From: Sphingobacterium sp. BN32
GTDB lineage: Bacteria > Bacteroidota > Bacteroidia > Sphingobacteriales > Sphingobacteriaceae
Direction: 5' to 3'
NCBI RefSeq assembly: GCF_030503615.1
Contig: NZ_CP129963.1
Location: 3,410,001 to 3,474,000 of the forward strand
DNA length: 64,000 nucleotides
Each line of letters opens with the position of its first letter. The stretch's first letter is position 1. Positions 1 to 7,516 of the stretch are shown in pieces. Below the pieces are notes generated by a model. It saw nothing but the letters and a program-made list of their open reading frames with translations, ran no database searches and had not been told where the DNA came from. Position numbers and translations under genes: made by a program.

Positions 1-272
1 TATTAAAAAACGTGGAACGTCCATCGCTTTTTGTCAATGAGTTAGAGCTCTATGTAAAACATCTTGCGGCTTACATCAACAATAACGTGGCAGACCTAGA
101 CAATAAGAAAAAGAAATATATCAATAAATTCAACGCACAATTGTTGGATGGGATTAGCTATTACCGCGGATTGCAAGAACAATTGCAACAAGCATTCGGT
201 GAATCAAAGGCGAACTTCCTGGAACAATTAAATCGTTATGAATTGCAATTGAAACCGCTAGTGGTTGAGTAA
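1..272 (+). CDS. C-terminal end of an unrecognised protein (5' cut by window edge)
   Basis: The reading frame is open to the left edge. A GTG at 12 could start an 86-residue protein, but the absence of an upstream stop and the close approach to the edge favour the tail of a longer gene. The visible part is charged and rich in Lys, Asn, Gln, Glu and Leu, probably all alpha-helical, with no signal peptide or membrane segment. I do not recognise the family. A hairpin terminator follows within 50 nt, consistent with the end of a transcription unit. Confidence 0.6.
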   Translation, partial: LKNVERPSLFVNELELYVKHLAAYINNNVADLDNKKKKYINKFNAQLLDGISYYRGLQEQLQQAFGESKANFLEQLNRYELQLKPLVVE

Positions 273-307
273 AGCGGCTAGATGGAGAAGATACTTATTA
301 CCTATGA

Positions 308-345
308 AAAAGGAATTGGCCATCGATTGATGGCCTTTTCTATTT
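308..345. terminator. Bidirectional intrinsic terminator
   Basis: A perfect 7-bp GGCCATC/GATGGCC stem (318-324 with 329-335) with a GATT loop has an A-rich run on the left and TTTTCTATTTT on the right. It lies between the plus-strand gene ending at 272 and the minus-strand methyltransferase ending at 340, so it can serve both. Confidence 0.75.
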
Positions 346-1260
346 TGCTATTTTTCTGAACTTTCCAAAGACTCCTAATGGCAGTTTCGGGCCAGCAGTC
401 GCCTGTAGAAAAAGTTCTCCAATTTCAAGATTTTCAACCTTAGGATAGGCTGTTTTGATCAGGTTCTCCACAATTACCGACGAGAAACCTAATGAATAGG
501 TATTCAGGATAAGGAAATGCTCGTTTGGATCAAGTAGCTGTACAACATCGCGCATCATTTCCATGATATGATCTTCGAGCTTCCATTTTTCGCCTTTTGG
601 ACCATGCCCATAAGCTGGAGGGTCCAGGATAATACCATTGTAGGTGTTTCCACGCTTCAGCTCTCTTTTCACAAACTTCAACGCATCTTCGACAACCCAA
701 CGAATGTCCTGTAATTCCGACAGTTCCTGATTCTCGTTTGCCCATGTTACTACTTGTTTGATCGAGTCAACATGCGTTGTATCGGCACCCGCTGCCTTCG
801 CAATCAAAGATGCACCGCCAGTATAAGCAAATAGATTTAGTACTTTGGGTTTTGGAGTTTTGAAAGATTTGATGGAATTAGAAATATAATCCCAATTTAC
901 AGCTTGCTCCGGGAATATGCCGACATGCTTGAAAGAAGTAAGTCCCAGACGGAAGCGGATAGCGACATCGGAATTTTTATATTCGATATGCCAACGGTCT
1001 GCTGCCTTTGGGTTCTTCTTTAACCACTCACCGCTTGTAGCCGAGCGACCTTTAAATTTAATATGATAACGCTTATTCCATTCCCCTTCGGAAAGGCTTT
1101 TCGGCCATACCGCTTGAGGTTCCGGACGAATAAGAATCAAATCACCGAAGCGTTCTAGTTTTTCAAAATCGCCACAGTCTATTAATTCATAGTCTTTCCA
1201 ATGTTGTGGAGTAAGTAGTTGTATTTGCGTTGAATTATTCAAAGTGATATTTTTCTGCAA
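340..1260 (-). CDS. Class I SAM-dependent methyltransferase (RlmI/RlmK-like)
   Basis: 306 residues from the TTG at 1260. The SAM-binding glycine motif LFAYTGGA is at about 143-150, followed by the acidic residue of motif II in HVDS, and the catalytic-loop motif ILDPPAYGHG is at about 211-220. This matches the Methyltrans_SAM family that includes 23S rRNA cytosine methyltransferases; the substrate is an inference. The N-terminal part (20-110) is a beta-rich appendage. The start is uncertain: no ATG is available near the 5' end, and a -7-like box, TATCTTTG (1258-1265), overlaps the TTG, so translation may begin at the TTG at 1242. It is read alone, downstream of the Mla-type genes on the same strand. 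Confidence 0.85.
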   Translation of the reverse strand: MQKNITLNNSTQIQLLTPQHWKDYELIDCGDFEKLERFGDLILIRPEPQAVWPKSLSEGEWNKRYHIKFKGRSATSGEWLKKNPKAADRWHIEYKNSDVAIRFRLGLTSFKHVGIFPEQAVNWDYISNSIKSFKTPKPKVLNLFAYTGGASLIAKAAGADTTHVDSIKQVVTWANENQELSELQDIRWVVEDALKFVKRELKRGNTYNGIILDPPAYGHGPKGEKWKLEDHIMEMMRDVVQLLDPNEHFLILNTYSLGFSSVIVENLIKTAYPKVENLEIGELFLQATAGPKLPLGVFGKFRKIAK

Positions 1261-1265
1261 AGATA
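1258..1265 (-). promoter_or_regulatory. -7 promoter box TATCTTTG overlapping the annotated start
   Basis: It matches the Bacteroidota TAnnTTTG consensus on the minus strand. If used, the transcript would begin just inside the annotated reading frame, implying a downstream start. No clear TTTG -33 element was seen. Confidence 0.35.
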
Positions 1266-1297
1266 GAAAATTAGCGCAAAGATTGGGGATACCCCGA

Positions 1298-2056
1298 TTA
1301 TTGCTTGATGGTATCTCTAGCGGCTTTCATTAAAGGACTAGCGAATACAAAGTCATTGAGTTCCTTGTTATCAGACTTCAACATATCCTGATTCGAGCCT
1401 TCCCAGTATTTCTGCCCTTTAAATAGGAATAGAATATAGTCGCCAATTCCCATCACCGAGTTCATATCATGCGTTACGACTACCGTGGTACACTTGAACT
1501 CGTCTGTTAGTTCCTGAATCAATTCATCGATAAGGATGGACGTTGCAGGATCAAGTCCGGAGTTAGGCTCATCGCAGAATAAATACTTCGGGTTCATGCT
1601 GATTGCACGGGCAATACCGACCCTTTTCTTCATACCTCCCGAAAGCTCAGATGGGTAAAGGTCATTCTTTCCGGCAAGATTCACCCGCTCTAGACAAAAA
1701 TTTGCTCGTTCTACCTTTTCCGCCTTGCTCATATCAGAGAACATGTCCAGAGTAAAGACAATATTCTGTTCGACCGTCATGGAATCAAATAAGGCGGAGT
1801 TTTGGAATAGCATCCCAATTTCCTTGCGGATAGGGACTTTCTCTTCGAAATTCATCTTCGTAAACTCCTGTCCATCAAAAAACACCTTGCCTTCTGTCGG
1901 TTCGTGAAGACCGACAATACATTTCAGGAGCGTACTTTTTCCGGATCCCGATCCACCAATGATCAAACTTACTTTTCCAGGCTCGAATACAGCATCAATA
2001 CCAGTTAAAACATGGTTATCGCCGAAGGATTTATGAATATTCTTAACTTCAATCAT
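1298..2056 (-). CDS. ABC transporter ATP-binding protein, MlaF type
   Basis: 252 residues. Walker A GGSGSGKST is at 34-42, followed by the Q-loop (LFQNSALFD), the signature LSGGMKKR near 140, Walker B LFCDEPNSGLDP near 160 and the switch His in VVTHDM. The LSGGMKKR form and the partner permease place it with MlaF/Ttg2A ATPases that drive phospholipid movement between inner and outer membranes. It starts 4 nt after the permease gene stops, so the two are co-transcribed. No MCE-domain (MlaD) gene lies in the cluster, so the lipid-binding partner must be elsewhere. Confidence 0.9.
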   Translation of the reverse strand: MIEVKNIHKSFGDNHVLTGIDAVFEPGKVSLIIGGSGSGKSTLLKCIVGLHEPTEGKVFFDGQEFTKMNFEEKVPIRKEIGMLFQNSALFDSMTVEQNIVFTLDMFSDMSKAEKVERANFCLERVNLAGKNDLYPSELSGGMKKRVGIARAISMNPKYLFCDEPNSGLDPATSILIDELIQELTDEFKCTTVVVTHDMNSVMGIGDYILFLFKGQKYWEGSNQDMLKSDNKELNDFVFASPLMKAARDTIKQ

Positions 2057-2060
2057 TGTA

Positions 2061-2795
2061 TTATAACATTAATGCGGTAATGATGTAGTCACATGCCAGG
2101 ATGCTTATACATCCGATTACGACGGCGCGCGTTCCGGCCTGACCTACTTCTAAGGCGCCCCCTCTTACGAAGAATCCTTTGTATGCAGGCACCGAGGTGA
2201 TGATGAAGCCAAAAACGAATGCTTTAACCATCGCTACAGCCACGGTAAAGCCATTGAATCCGCCTTGTATACCTTCGATATAATCATCGGCGCTGACCGC
2301 TCCGGAGAGCACACCTCCCAACAATCCACCTACCAATGCACAACCAATAGCTACCGTTACTAAAACAGGCACCATGATTACTCCGGCAAGGATTTTCGGT
2401 AGGATCAGGTAGCCTGCCGCATTGATACCCATGATTTCCAGGGCATCAATTTGCTCGGTTACACGCATGGATCCGATTTGTGAAGAGATCGAACTACCCA
2501 CTTTTCCCATCAGTACCAGTGCAGAGATAGTTGGTCCTAATTCGAGGATGTTGGAGTCACGGTTAATTTGCCCAATTACGGAACTAGGGATTAGATCAGA
2601 AACCAACTGAAAGGCAATCTGCATAGTCATAACAGCACCGATAAAGGTCGAGATAATCACGATAAGCCCTACAGACCCAACGCCTATCTCTGTCATTTCA
2701 TGAAGAATTTCCCTTATGTATATTTTCCATTTTTCAGGTTTTCGGAAAACCTTTTTCAATAGTAACAGGTACTCACCAAAATAGTAAAATATCAT
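2061..2795 (-). CDS. ABC transporter permease, MlaE family
   Basis: 244 residues with an N-terminal amphipathic stretch and about five hydrophobic segments. It has the MlaE-family core (IGAVMTMQIAFQL near 50-62, ELGPTISALVLMGKVGSSI near 86-104, then MRVTEQIDALEIMGI). It forms the membrane part of the phospholipid transporter with the ATPase immediately downstream. The promoter probably lies in the 210-bp gap before the divergent toast-rack gene. Some family members act in plant lipid import (TGD1); the bacterial role is outer-membrane lipid asymmetry. Confidence 0.9.
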   Translation of the reverse strand: MIFYYFGEYLLLLKKVFRKPEKWKIYIREILHEMTEIGVGSVGLIVIISTFIGAVMTMQIAFQLVSDLIPSSVIGQINRDSNILELGPTISALVLMGKVGSSISSQIGSMRVTEQIDALEIMGINAAGYLILPKILAGVIMVPVLVTVAIGCALVGGLLGGVLSGAVSADDYIEGIQGGFNGFTVAVAMVKAFVFGFIITSVPAYKGFFVRGGALEVGQAGTRAVVIGCISILACDYIITALML

Positions 2796-3007
2796 ATGTT
2801 GGTTTTATTACGTTTTTATGATTCTTAGTCTTGTTTTTAACGTAGCGAAGAACAATTTGTTTTCTAATTTCTCAATATACAAATTAGTCTCGACTATTTT
2901 CACCGACAAATCTAATTGATTTACCGAAAATATCCCTAGCATAACCTATTTTAAGTGATTTAATTTGTATTATCGTGCTAGTTTTGGGACAACAAAGCAA
3001 ACTAACA

Positions 3008-3940
3008 ATGAACAATAAAGTAGCAACAGGTATATGGTTAGTCTTCATCGGACTGATATTTTTATTAGACAATTTCCATGTCATCGACTTCCATTTTTTA
3101 CAGGTCCTCAAATTTTGGCCGCTCCTATTAGTCTCCATAGGTCTTAACCTATTGTTACAAAACAGACCTTATAGCACTTATATCACCGCAGGTATCAATA
3201 TTCTGCTCTGTGTTTTTGTATTCTTTAAGGGTATCTATCCAGACAAAAACGCTGGTACAAATTTCGAGTCGATGATCGGAAACAGTGTGGTTATTGAGAA
3301 TACGGATGATAAGGACAGAAGTTACAGCAAGACAGTGCGTGCAGACTTTAATTCGGAGGTTCAGGAAGCGAAACTGACGATAAACGGTGGTGCAGCAAAA
3401 TATAGATTTAGCACTATAGCAGATTCCTCCAACTTATTCAGCGGTTCGACAAATGCCAGCAACATGAAGCTGAATTTAGATAAATCCGGTACTACAAAGA
3501 CGAATTTGGAACTTAATTCGAGTATCAAAGGAAATGGAAAGAGCAATAACTTAGTCGATTTGAGTTTGAACGAGGCGCCTATTTGGAACTTTGAGTTCAA
3601 TATTGGTGCAGCAGCGGTAGAAGGAGATTTCAAAAAACTAAAAATCAAAAGATTAGAATTGAACTCGGGAGCAAGCAAAATGAGCTTGTCGCTGCCTAAA
3701 CCTACTTTGGGGACGACTGAATTGGAGATCAACACGGCGGCATCGCAGGTACATCTGCAAATTCCGAAAGGCGTTCCTTGCATGGTGGAATACGATAGCA
3801 TCATCTCGAATAACAAACTCGAGGATATTGATCATAAAGATGGCGATGTTCGAAAATCTACCGGATATGATCAAGCAGCGAACCGTTATCACATCGTTAT
3901 CTCTGGTGCTGCAAATTCCCTAACGGTGGTGCGCTATTAA
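3008..3940 (+). CDS. LiaI/LiaF-type membrane protein with toast-rack domain
   Basis: 310 residues from the ATG at 3008; the longer frame from a GTG at 2975 adds 11 residues that do not look like a membrane-protein start. Two or three N-terminal hydrophobic segments with a short KFWPLLL motif resemble the DUF5668/LiaI N-terminal domain. The rest (about 100-310) is a Ser/Asn-rich beta domain of alternating strands like the toast_rack (DUF2154) fold of LiaF and PspC relatives. In Firmicutes, LiaF restrains an envelope-stress kinase; the role in Bacteroidota is not established. It ends 27 nt before ispG. Confidence 0.75.
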   Translation: MNNKVATGIWLVFIGLIFLLDNFHVIDFHFLQVLKFWPLLLVSIGLNLLLQNRPYSTYITAGINILLCVFVFFKGIYPDKNAGTNFESMIGNSVVIENTDDKDRSYSKTVRADFNSEVQEAKLTINGGAAKYRFSTIADSSNLFSGSTNASNMKLNLDKSGTTKTNLELNSSIKGNGKSNNLVDLSLNEAPIWNFEFNIGAAAVEGDFKKLKIKRLELNSGASKMSLSLPKPTLGTTELEINTAASQVHLQIPKGVPCMVEYDSIISNNKLEDIDHKDGDVRKSTGYDQAANRYHIVISGAANSLTVVRY

Positions 3941-3952
3941 AGGGAAAATAGC

Positions 3953-3960
3953 TAACTTTG
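3953..3960 (+). promoter_or_regulatory. -7 box TAACTTTG of ispG
   Basis: A perfect TAnnTTTG match ends only 7 nt before the ispG ATG, predicting a 5' leader of a few nucleotides. No convincing -33 TTTG. Confidence 0.5.
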
Positions 3961-3967
3961 CATTAGC

Positions 3968-5974
3968 ATGGACAGTATTACATCAGCACACTTAGGAGGC
4001 GGCTATTGCAACTCCAAAACTACCTATAGCAGATTCCTAACCCGAGAGGTACAAATAGGCAATATCCCTATGGGTGCACATCACCCGATCCGTATACAAA
4101 GTATGACCACTGTGGATACGATGGATACAATTGGATCCGTTGAACAAACGATTAAAATGGTCGACGCGGGATGTGAATATGTACGAATCACTGCACCGAG
4201 CATCAAGGAAGCGGAGAATTTAGCGAATATTAAGAATGAATTGCGCAAGCGGGGCTACGATGTCCCGCTTGTTGCGGATATACACTTTACGCCAAATGCT
4301 GCGGAGGTTGCCGCACGCATCGTCGAAAAAGTGCGCGTAAATCCCGGCAACTATGCCGATAAAAAGAAGTTTGACCAAATCGACTATACGGATCTTGCGT
4401 ATCAGGCGGAGCTTGAACGTATCTATAAGAAGTTTGCACCCTTGGTAAAGATCTGTAAAGAGTATGGTACGGCTATGCGAATTGGAACGAACCATGGTTC
4501 GCTGTCCGATCGTATCATGAGTCGCTACGGTGATACACCGGAGGGCATGGTGGAGTCGGCCTTAGAATTCATTCGCATCTGTGAGGATTTGAACTATTAT
4601 AACTTAGTTGTTTCGATGAAATCCTCGAATCCGCAAGTGATGGTGCAGGCTTATCGTTTATTGGTGGAGAAGATGGTTGCGGAGGATATGAACTATCCGT
4701 TGCACTTAGGTGTTACAGAAGCCGGCGATGGCGAGGATGGCCGCATTAAGTCGGCGGTAGGTATCGGAACGCTGTTGGAAGATGGTCTTGGCGATACAGT
4801 GCGTGTATCATTAACAGAAGAACCGGAAAAAGAAGCACCAGTGGCTATTGCATTGGTAAATCGCTATGCAAAGCGCGAGAAACAGATTCAAGCAGTTCCA
4901 CAACGTGAAGTATTAAGACTCAATAACCAAATCGAGACCAAAGCTTATGAGAGCAAAGAAGTAAATGCTTTTATCGGTGGCTCCTTAGTACCACGTGTGG
5001 TGGTCGATATCTCAAAGAAGAATTTAAAAGACCCATTTATCTTGACTGATGTGGGTTATAAGTACGATGCTGTTTTAGATAAGTATCATATGGGGGATCA
5101 ATCTGTAGATTTCGTATATCTCGCAGACGGCTTGCCTTCCTTTACGATGCCTGGAAACTTAAAACAGTTATACAATTATGGAACCTGGGTTAATTTGGCA
5201 AATAAGACCAATATACATCCGGTTTATAGATTACAGGAATTTGTTGCCGCGGAGCAAAAAGACCCGGTACTGAACCTTGTGCATATCTCGAATGATGATT
5301 TGGCGGGCGATGATTTCTCAAAGCTGCCTTTAGACGAGACCGTTGTTTTTGTCTTAGAAACGGATCACCTGCATGGAATGGCGGATCAGCGTCAATTCTT
5401 TGCAAACCTACAGGAAATCGGATTAGATAATCCCGTTATCATCAAACGTAGCTATCCGAAGGAAGAATTTTCTGGTCCAATGGGCGACGTGATGAGTCCT
5501 GAAGAACCGATTTCTAAGATCCAGCTGTATGCCGCTACGGATTTAGGAGCTTTGTTAATTGATGGATTAGGCTCGGGTATCTGGATCGATAGCGAGGCAA
5601 CTCCTACCGACAAACTTAGCTCGGTATCTTTCGGAATTCTGCAAGCAACACGCTCCAGAATATCGAAAACAGAGTATATCTCCTGCCCTAGCTGCGGCCG
5701 AACACTCTTCGACCTACAAGAAACCACCCAGATGGTGAGAAGTCGTACGAACCACTTAAAAGGTTTGAAGATCGCCATTATGGGCTGTATCGTAAATGGA
5801 CCTGGTGAGATGGCAGACGCCGATTACGGTTATGTTGGAGCTGGTCCTGATAAAATAACGCTATATCGAAGCAAAGAGGTCGTGAAAAGAAATGTTAGTT
5901 CCGCTCGCGCATTGGATGAGTTAATTGAGATAATTAAGTCCGATGGACTTTGGGTGGAGGAGAATAGTAATTAG
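3968..5974 (+). CDS. ispG: 4-hydroxy-3-methylbut-2-en-1-yl diphosphate synthase (long form)
   Basis: 668 residues. This is the penultimate MEP-pathway enzyme, reductively opening the cyclic diphosphate made by IspF to HMBPP. An N-terminal TIM barrel (about 20-300; IRIQSMTT, IHFTPNAAEVA, GVTEAGDGEDG) is followed by the roughly 250-residue insert typical of Bacteroidota, Chlorobi and plastids, and by the C-terminal 4Fe-4S domain with Cys573, Cys576 and Cys607 and the fourth ligand/acid Glu614 in NGPGE. Length and ligands are intact. The TAG stop (5972-5974) lies inside the first unit of a 7-bp repeat array. ispF is also in this window (49889-50371). Confidence 0.97.
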   Translation: MDSITSAHLGGGYCNSKTTYSRFLTREVQIGNIPMGAHHPIRIQSMTTVDTMDTIGSVEQTIKMVDAGCEYVRITAPSIKEAENLANIKNELRKRGYDVPLVADIHFTPNAAEVAARIVEKVRVNPGNYADKKKFDQIDYTDLAYQAELERIYKKFAPLVKICKEYGTAMRIGTNHGSLSDRIMSRYGDTPEGMVESALEFIRICEDLNYYNLVVSMKSSNPQVMVQAYRLLVEKMVAEDMNYPLHLGVTEAGDGEDGRIKSAVGIGTLLEDGLGDTVRVSLTEEPEKEAPVAIALVNRYAKREKQIQAVPQREVLRLNNQIETKAYESKEVNAFIGGSLVPRVVVDISKKNLKDPFILTDVGYKYDAVLDKYHMGDQSVDFVYLADGLPSFTMPGNLKQLYNYGTWVNLANKTNIHPVYRLQEFVAAEQKDPVLNLVHISNDDLAGDDFSKLPLDETVVFVLETDHLHGMADQRQFFANLQEIGLDNPVIIKRSYPKEEFSGPMGDVMSPEEPISKIQLYAATDLGALLIDGLGSGIWIDSEATPTDKLSSVSFGILQATRSRISKTEYISCPSCGRTLFDLQETTQMVRSRTNHLKGLKIAIMGCIVNGPGEMADADYGYVGAGPDKITLYRSKEVVKRNVSSARALDELIEIIKSDGLWVEENSN

Positions 5975-6005
5975 TAGTTAGTAGTTAGTAGTTAGTAGTT
6001 AGTAG
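5971..6005. repeat. Heptad array A, five perfect TTAGTAG units
   Basis: Five consecutive perfect copies of TTAGTAG (35 bp). The first unit contains the ispG stop codon. The reverse complement, CTACTAA, is the unit type seen in opposite orientation at 30901-30935 and 58810-58837. Confidence 0.9.
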
Positions 6006-6006
6006 T

Positions 6007-6041
6007 TAGATTTTAGACGACAGATATTAGACATTAGAGCA
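6007..6041. repeat. Heptad array B, five degenerate TAGAnnn units
   Basis: Five 7-bp units in phase: TAGATTT, TAGACGA, CAGATAT, TAGACAT, TAGAGCA. They align unit for unit with part of the array at 58697-58731 (shared TAGATTT, CAGAnAT, TAGAGnA). Confidence 0.75.
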
Positions 6042-6047
6042 TTGTCT

Positions 6048-6120
6048 TAACTTGGAAAGGAAAGATGCAAGGATGAACAGGATCCTGCCAATCCTTAAAT
6101 CCTTCCTTTCTTGGTTCAAA
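6048..6120. repeat. GGAT-rich palindrome core, repeat locus 1
   Basis: A left arm with AAAGGAAAGATGCAAGGAT, a centre ACAGGATCCTG and a right arm AATCCTTAAATCCTTCCTTTC closed by TTGGTTCAA (6111-6119) form an imperfect hairpin. The central block is nearly identical to 30678-30703 in repeat locus 2, and GATGCAAGGAT recurs at 58774-58784. Confidence 0.8.
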
Positions 6121-6147
6121 GACAAAACATCCTGAAAATGCTCTAAT

Positions 6148-6172
6148 TGTCCATCCCTGAAATAGGTTGACC
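6148..6172 (+). repeat. IS3 left terminal inverted repeat
   Basis: It pairs with 7439-7463. Conserved blocks are TGTC at the tip, TCCCTGAA in the middle and GTTGACC at the inner end. Confidence 0.85.
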
Positions 6173-6190
6173 ACAAAATGGAGGTACTAA

Positions 6191-6589
6191 ATGCAAACAA
6201 ATTTGCGGTTAATCAGGAAATCACGGGTTTATTCTGATGATTTTAAGCGGGAAATAGTTTCCCTATTTGAGAGTGGGAAGTTGAGTGTTCTACAGTTAGA
6301 GCGGCTTTATGGAATAAGTAATCCCACGATCTATAATTGGATCTATAAATTTTCTAACTTTAATGAGAAAGGACAACGTATAATGGAGATGAAATCAAGT
6401 AGCACCCACAAAGTAAAAGCCATGGAACAGCGTATCCGTGAACTGGAGCGGATGATCGGCCAGAAGCAGATCAAGATCGATTTCTTGGAGAAGATGATCG
6501 ACATCGCTGGAGAGGATCTTAAGGTCGATATCAGAAAAAATTTCAACACCCCACCATCGGATGGTTCCGGGAACACGCAGGAAAAATAG
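6191..6589 (+). CDS. IS3-family transposase OrfA (helix-turn-helix)
   Basis: 132 residues. The N-terminal helix-turn-helix (about 12-50; FKREIVSLFESGKLSVLQLE, then YGISNPTIYNWI) binds the inverted repeats. A leucine-zipper-like coiled coil follows (about 70-110). Near its end an A-AAA-AAT heptamer at 6535-6541 lies in the right phase for a -1 ribosomal frameshift into orfB, the standard way IS3 elements make the OrfAB transposase. Without slippage, OrfA ends at 6589 after a short tail. Confidence 0.92.
   Translation: MQTNLRLIRKSRVYSDDFKREIVSLFESGKLSVLQLERLYGISNPTIYNWIYKFSNFNEKGQRIMEMKSSSTHKVKAMEQRIRELERMIGQKQIKIDFLEKMIDIAGEDLKVDIRKNFNTPPSDGSGNTQEK
6535..6541 (+). promoter_or_regulatory. Programmed -1 frameshift slippery heptamer
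   Basis: A AAA AAT is in phase with the orfA frame. A -1 slip here leads directly into the orfB frame, giving continuous coding (KKFQHPTIGWF then SLNQLYRTVG) into the annotated orfB. The predicted OrfAB fusion is 414 residues. Confidence 0.7.
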
Positions 6590-6624
6590 ATTATTCCCTC
6601 AATCAGCTTTATAGAACCGTTGGT

Positions 6625-7434
6625 ATGAGCAAACAGGCGGTGCATCAGCGCGCTGTTCGCCATTCCCGTTATCAGGTTCAATTCGCTGAGCTGATCGAAA
6701 AAGCGGATAAAGTGCGTAAGGAACATCCCGGTTGTGGGGTGGAAAAACTGTATTATATGCTCCGTCCGGATTTTGTGGGGAGAGATCGTTTCATAGAGAC
6801 CATGATGTCTTTAGGATATCGATTGAAGGTCAAGAAGAACTATCGCAGGACGACTCGCGGGCTTTCCACAGCCTACCCTAATCTGATCAATGGCTTGGTT
6901 GTAGGGACTCCCAATCAGGTTTGGCAATCGGACATCACCTACTTCTACGTGGGCGATAGGTTCTACTATGGAGTGTTCATTATCGACGTTTACACCAAAA
7001 AGATCGTTGGATATCAAGTATCCAATCATATGCAGTCAACAGCTAATCTTAAGGCACTACGAATGGCCCTTAAGAATAACGGGGCACCCCAATATCATCA
7101 TTCAGACCGAGGTGCCCAATATCATGCGACAGCTTATCTGCAGCTGTTGAAAGAGAATAATTGCAGGGTGAGCATGGGCAAGAGTGCCCAGGACAATGCA
7201 TACGCTGAGCGGATCAATGGAACCATCAAGAATGAGTATCTGGATTATTGGAAGCCCAAGACGTTCGAAAGCTTAAAAAAAATGGTCAATAGAGCTGTCA
7301 AACAGTACAATAAACGAAGACTGCACAACTCATTACATAGGATGTCGCCAGAGAGTTTCGAAGAAAAGTGGTTTAGGGAGATATTGTCTCCTAAACCACT
7401 AATAACTATATTTGATCAAGTTGATAAATTGTAA
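6625..7434 (+). CDS. IS3-family transposase OrfB (DDE integrase core)
   Basis: 269 residues from the first ATG, but the frame is open upstream to the slippery site at 6535, and the usual IS3 N-terminal sequence lies there, so the working protein is probably the OrfAB fusion. The HTH_21 region is at about 20-75. The rve catalytic core has Asp in QSDITY, Asp in HHSDRGAQY and Glu in YAERINGTIKNE, so the DDE triad is complete. It ends 4 nt before the right inverted repeat. Confidence 0.95.
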   Translation: MSKQAVHQRAVRHSRYQVQFAELIEKADKVRKEHPGCGVEKLYYMLRPDFVGRDRFIETMMSLGYRLKVKKNYRRTTRGLSTAYPNLINGLVVGTPNQVWQSDITYFYVGDRFYYGVFIIDVYTKKIVGYQVSNHMQSTANLKALRMALKNNGAPQYHHSDRGAQYHATAYLQLLKENNCRVSMGKSAQDNAYAERINGTIKNEYLDYWKPKTFESLKKMVNRAVKQYNKRRLHNSLHRMSPESFEEKWFREILSPKPLITIFDQVDKL

Positions 7435-7438
7435 AAAC

Positions 7439-7463
7439 GGTCAACACTATTCAGGGACAGACA
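7439..7463 (-). repeat. IS3 right terminal inverted repeat
   Basis: The reverse complement starts TGTC and ends GTTGACC, matching the left repeat. It is followed at 7464-7466 by the AAT target duplicate. Confidence 0.85.
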
Positions 7464-7466
7464 AAT

Positions 7467-7501
7467 GTCTAAAATCTTATATCTTATATCTAATATCTAA
7501 G
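7467..7501. repeat. Heptad array, right side of repeat locus 1
   Basis: Five 7-bp units GTCTAAA, ATCTTAT, ATCTTAT, ATCTAAT, ATCTAAG. They are the inverted counterpart of array B (6007-6041), now separated from it by the IS3 element. Confidence 0.75.
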
Positions 7502-7516
7502 ATTTAAAAAGAATCC

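Larger units (their letters stand above)
6148..7463 (+). mobile_element. Complete IS3-family insertion sequence
   Basis: About 1316 bp bounded by imperfect 25-bp terminal inverted repeats (19 of 25 positions match; both ends begin TGTC and end GTTGACC inward). It carries orfA and orfB in 0/-1 frames with an intact DDE catalytic triad. It is flanked by a 3-bp direct repeat AAT (6145-6147 and 7464-7466), the size expected for IS3-family target duplication. It is inserted in an intergenic repeat between ispG and the META lipoprotein gene, disrupting no coding sequence. All parts look intact, so it may be active. Confidence 0.93.

Noticed and set aside
530-745. Open frames opposite or out of phase with known genes, such as this one inside the methyltransferase.
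   Set aside because: They overlap well-supported genes, lack homology-like features and have no start signals.
2975-3007. GTG start at 2975 for the toast-rack protein.
   Set aside because: The added 11 residues do not resemble a membrane-protein N terminus and the ATG at 3008 is better placed.
6191-7434. orfA and orfB in different frames could be read as a frameshifted, dead transposase.
   Set aside because: The -1 phase relation, the slippery heptamer and intact DDE residues fit normal IS3 programmed frameshifting.
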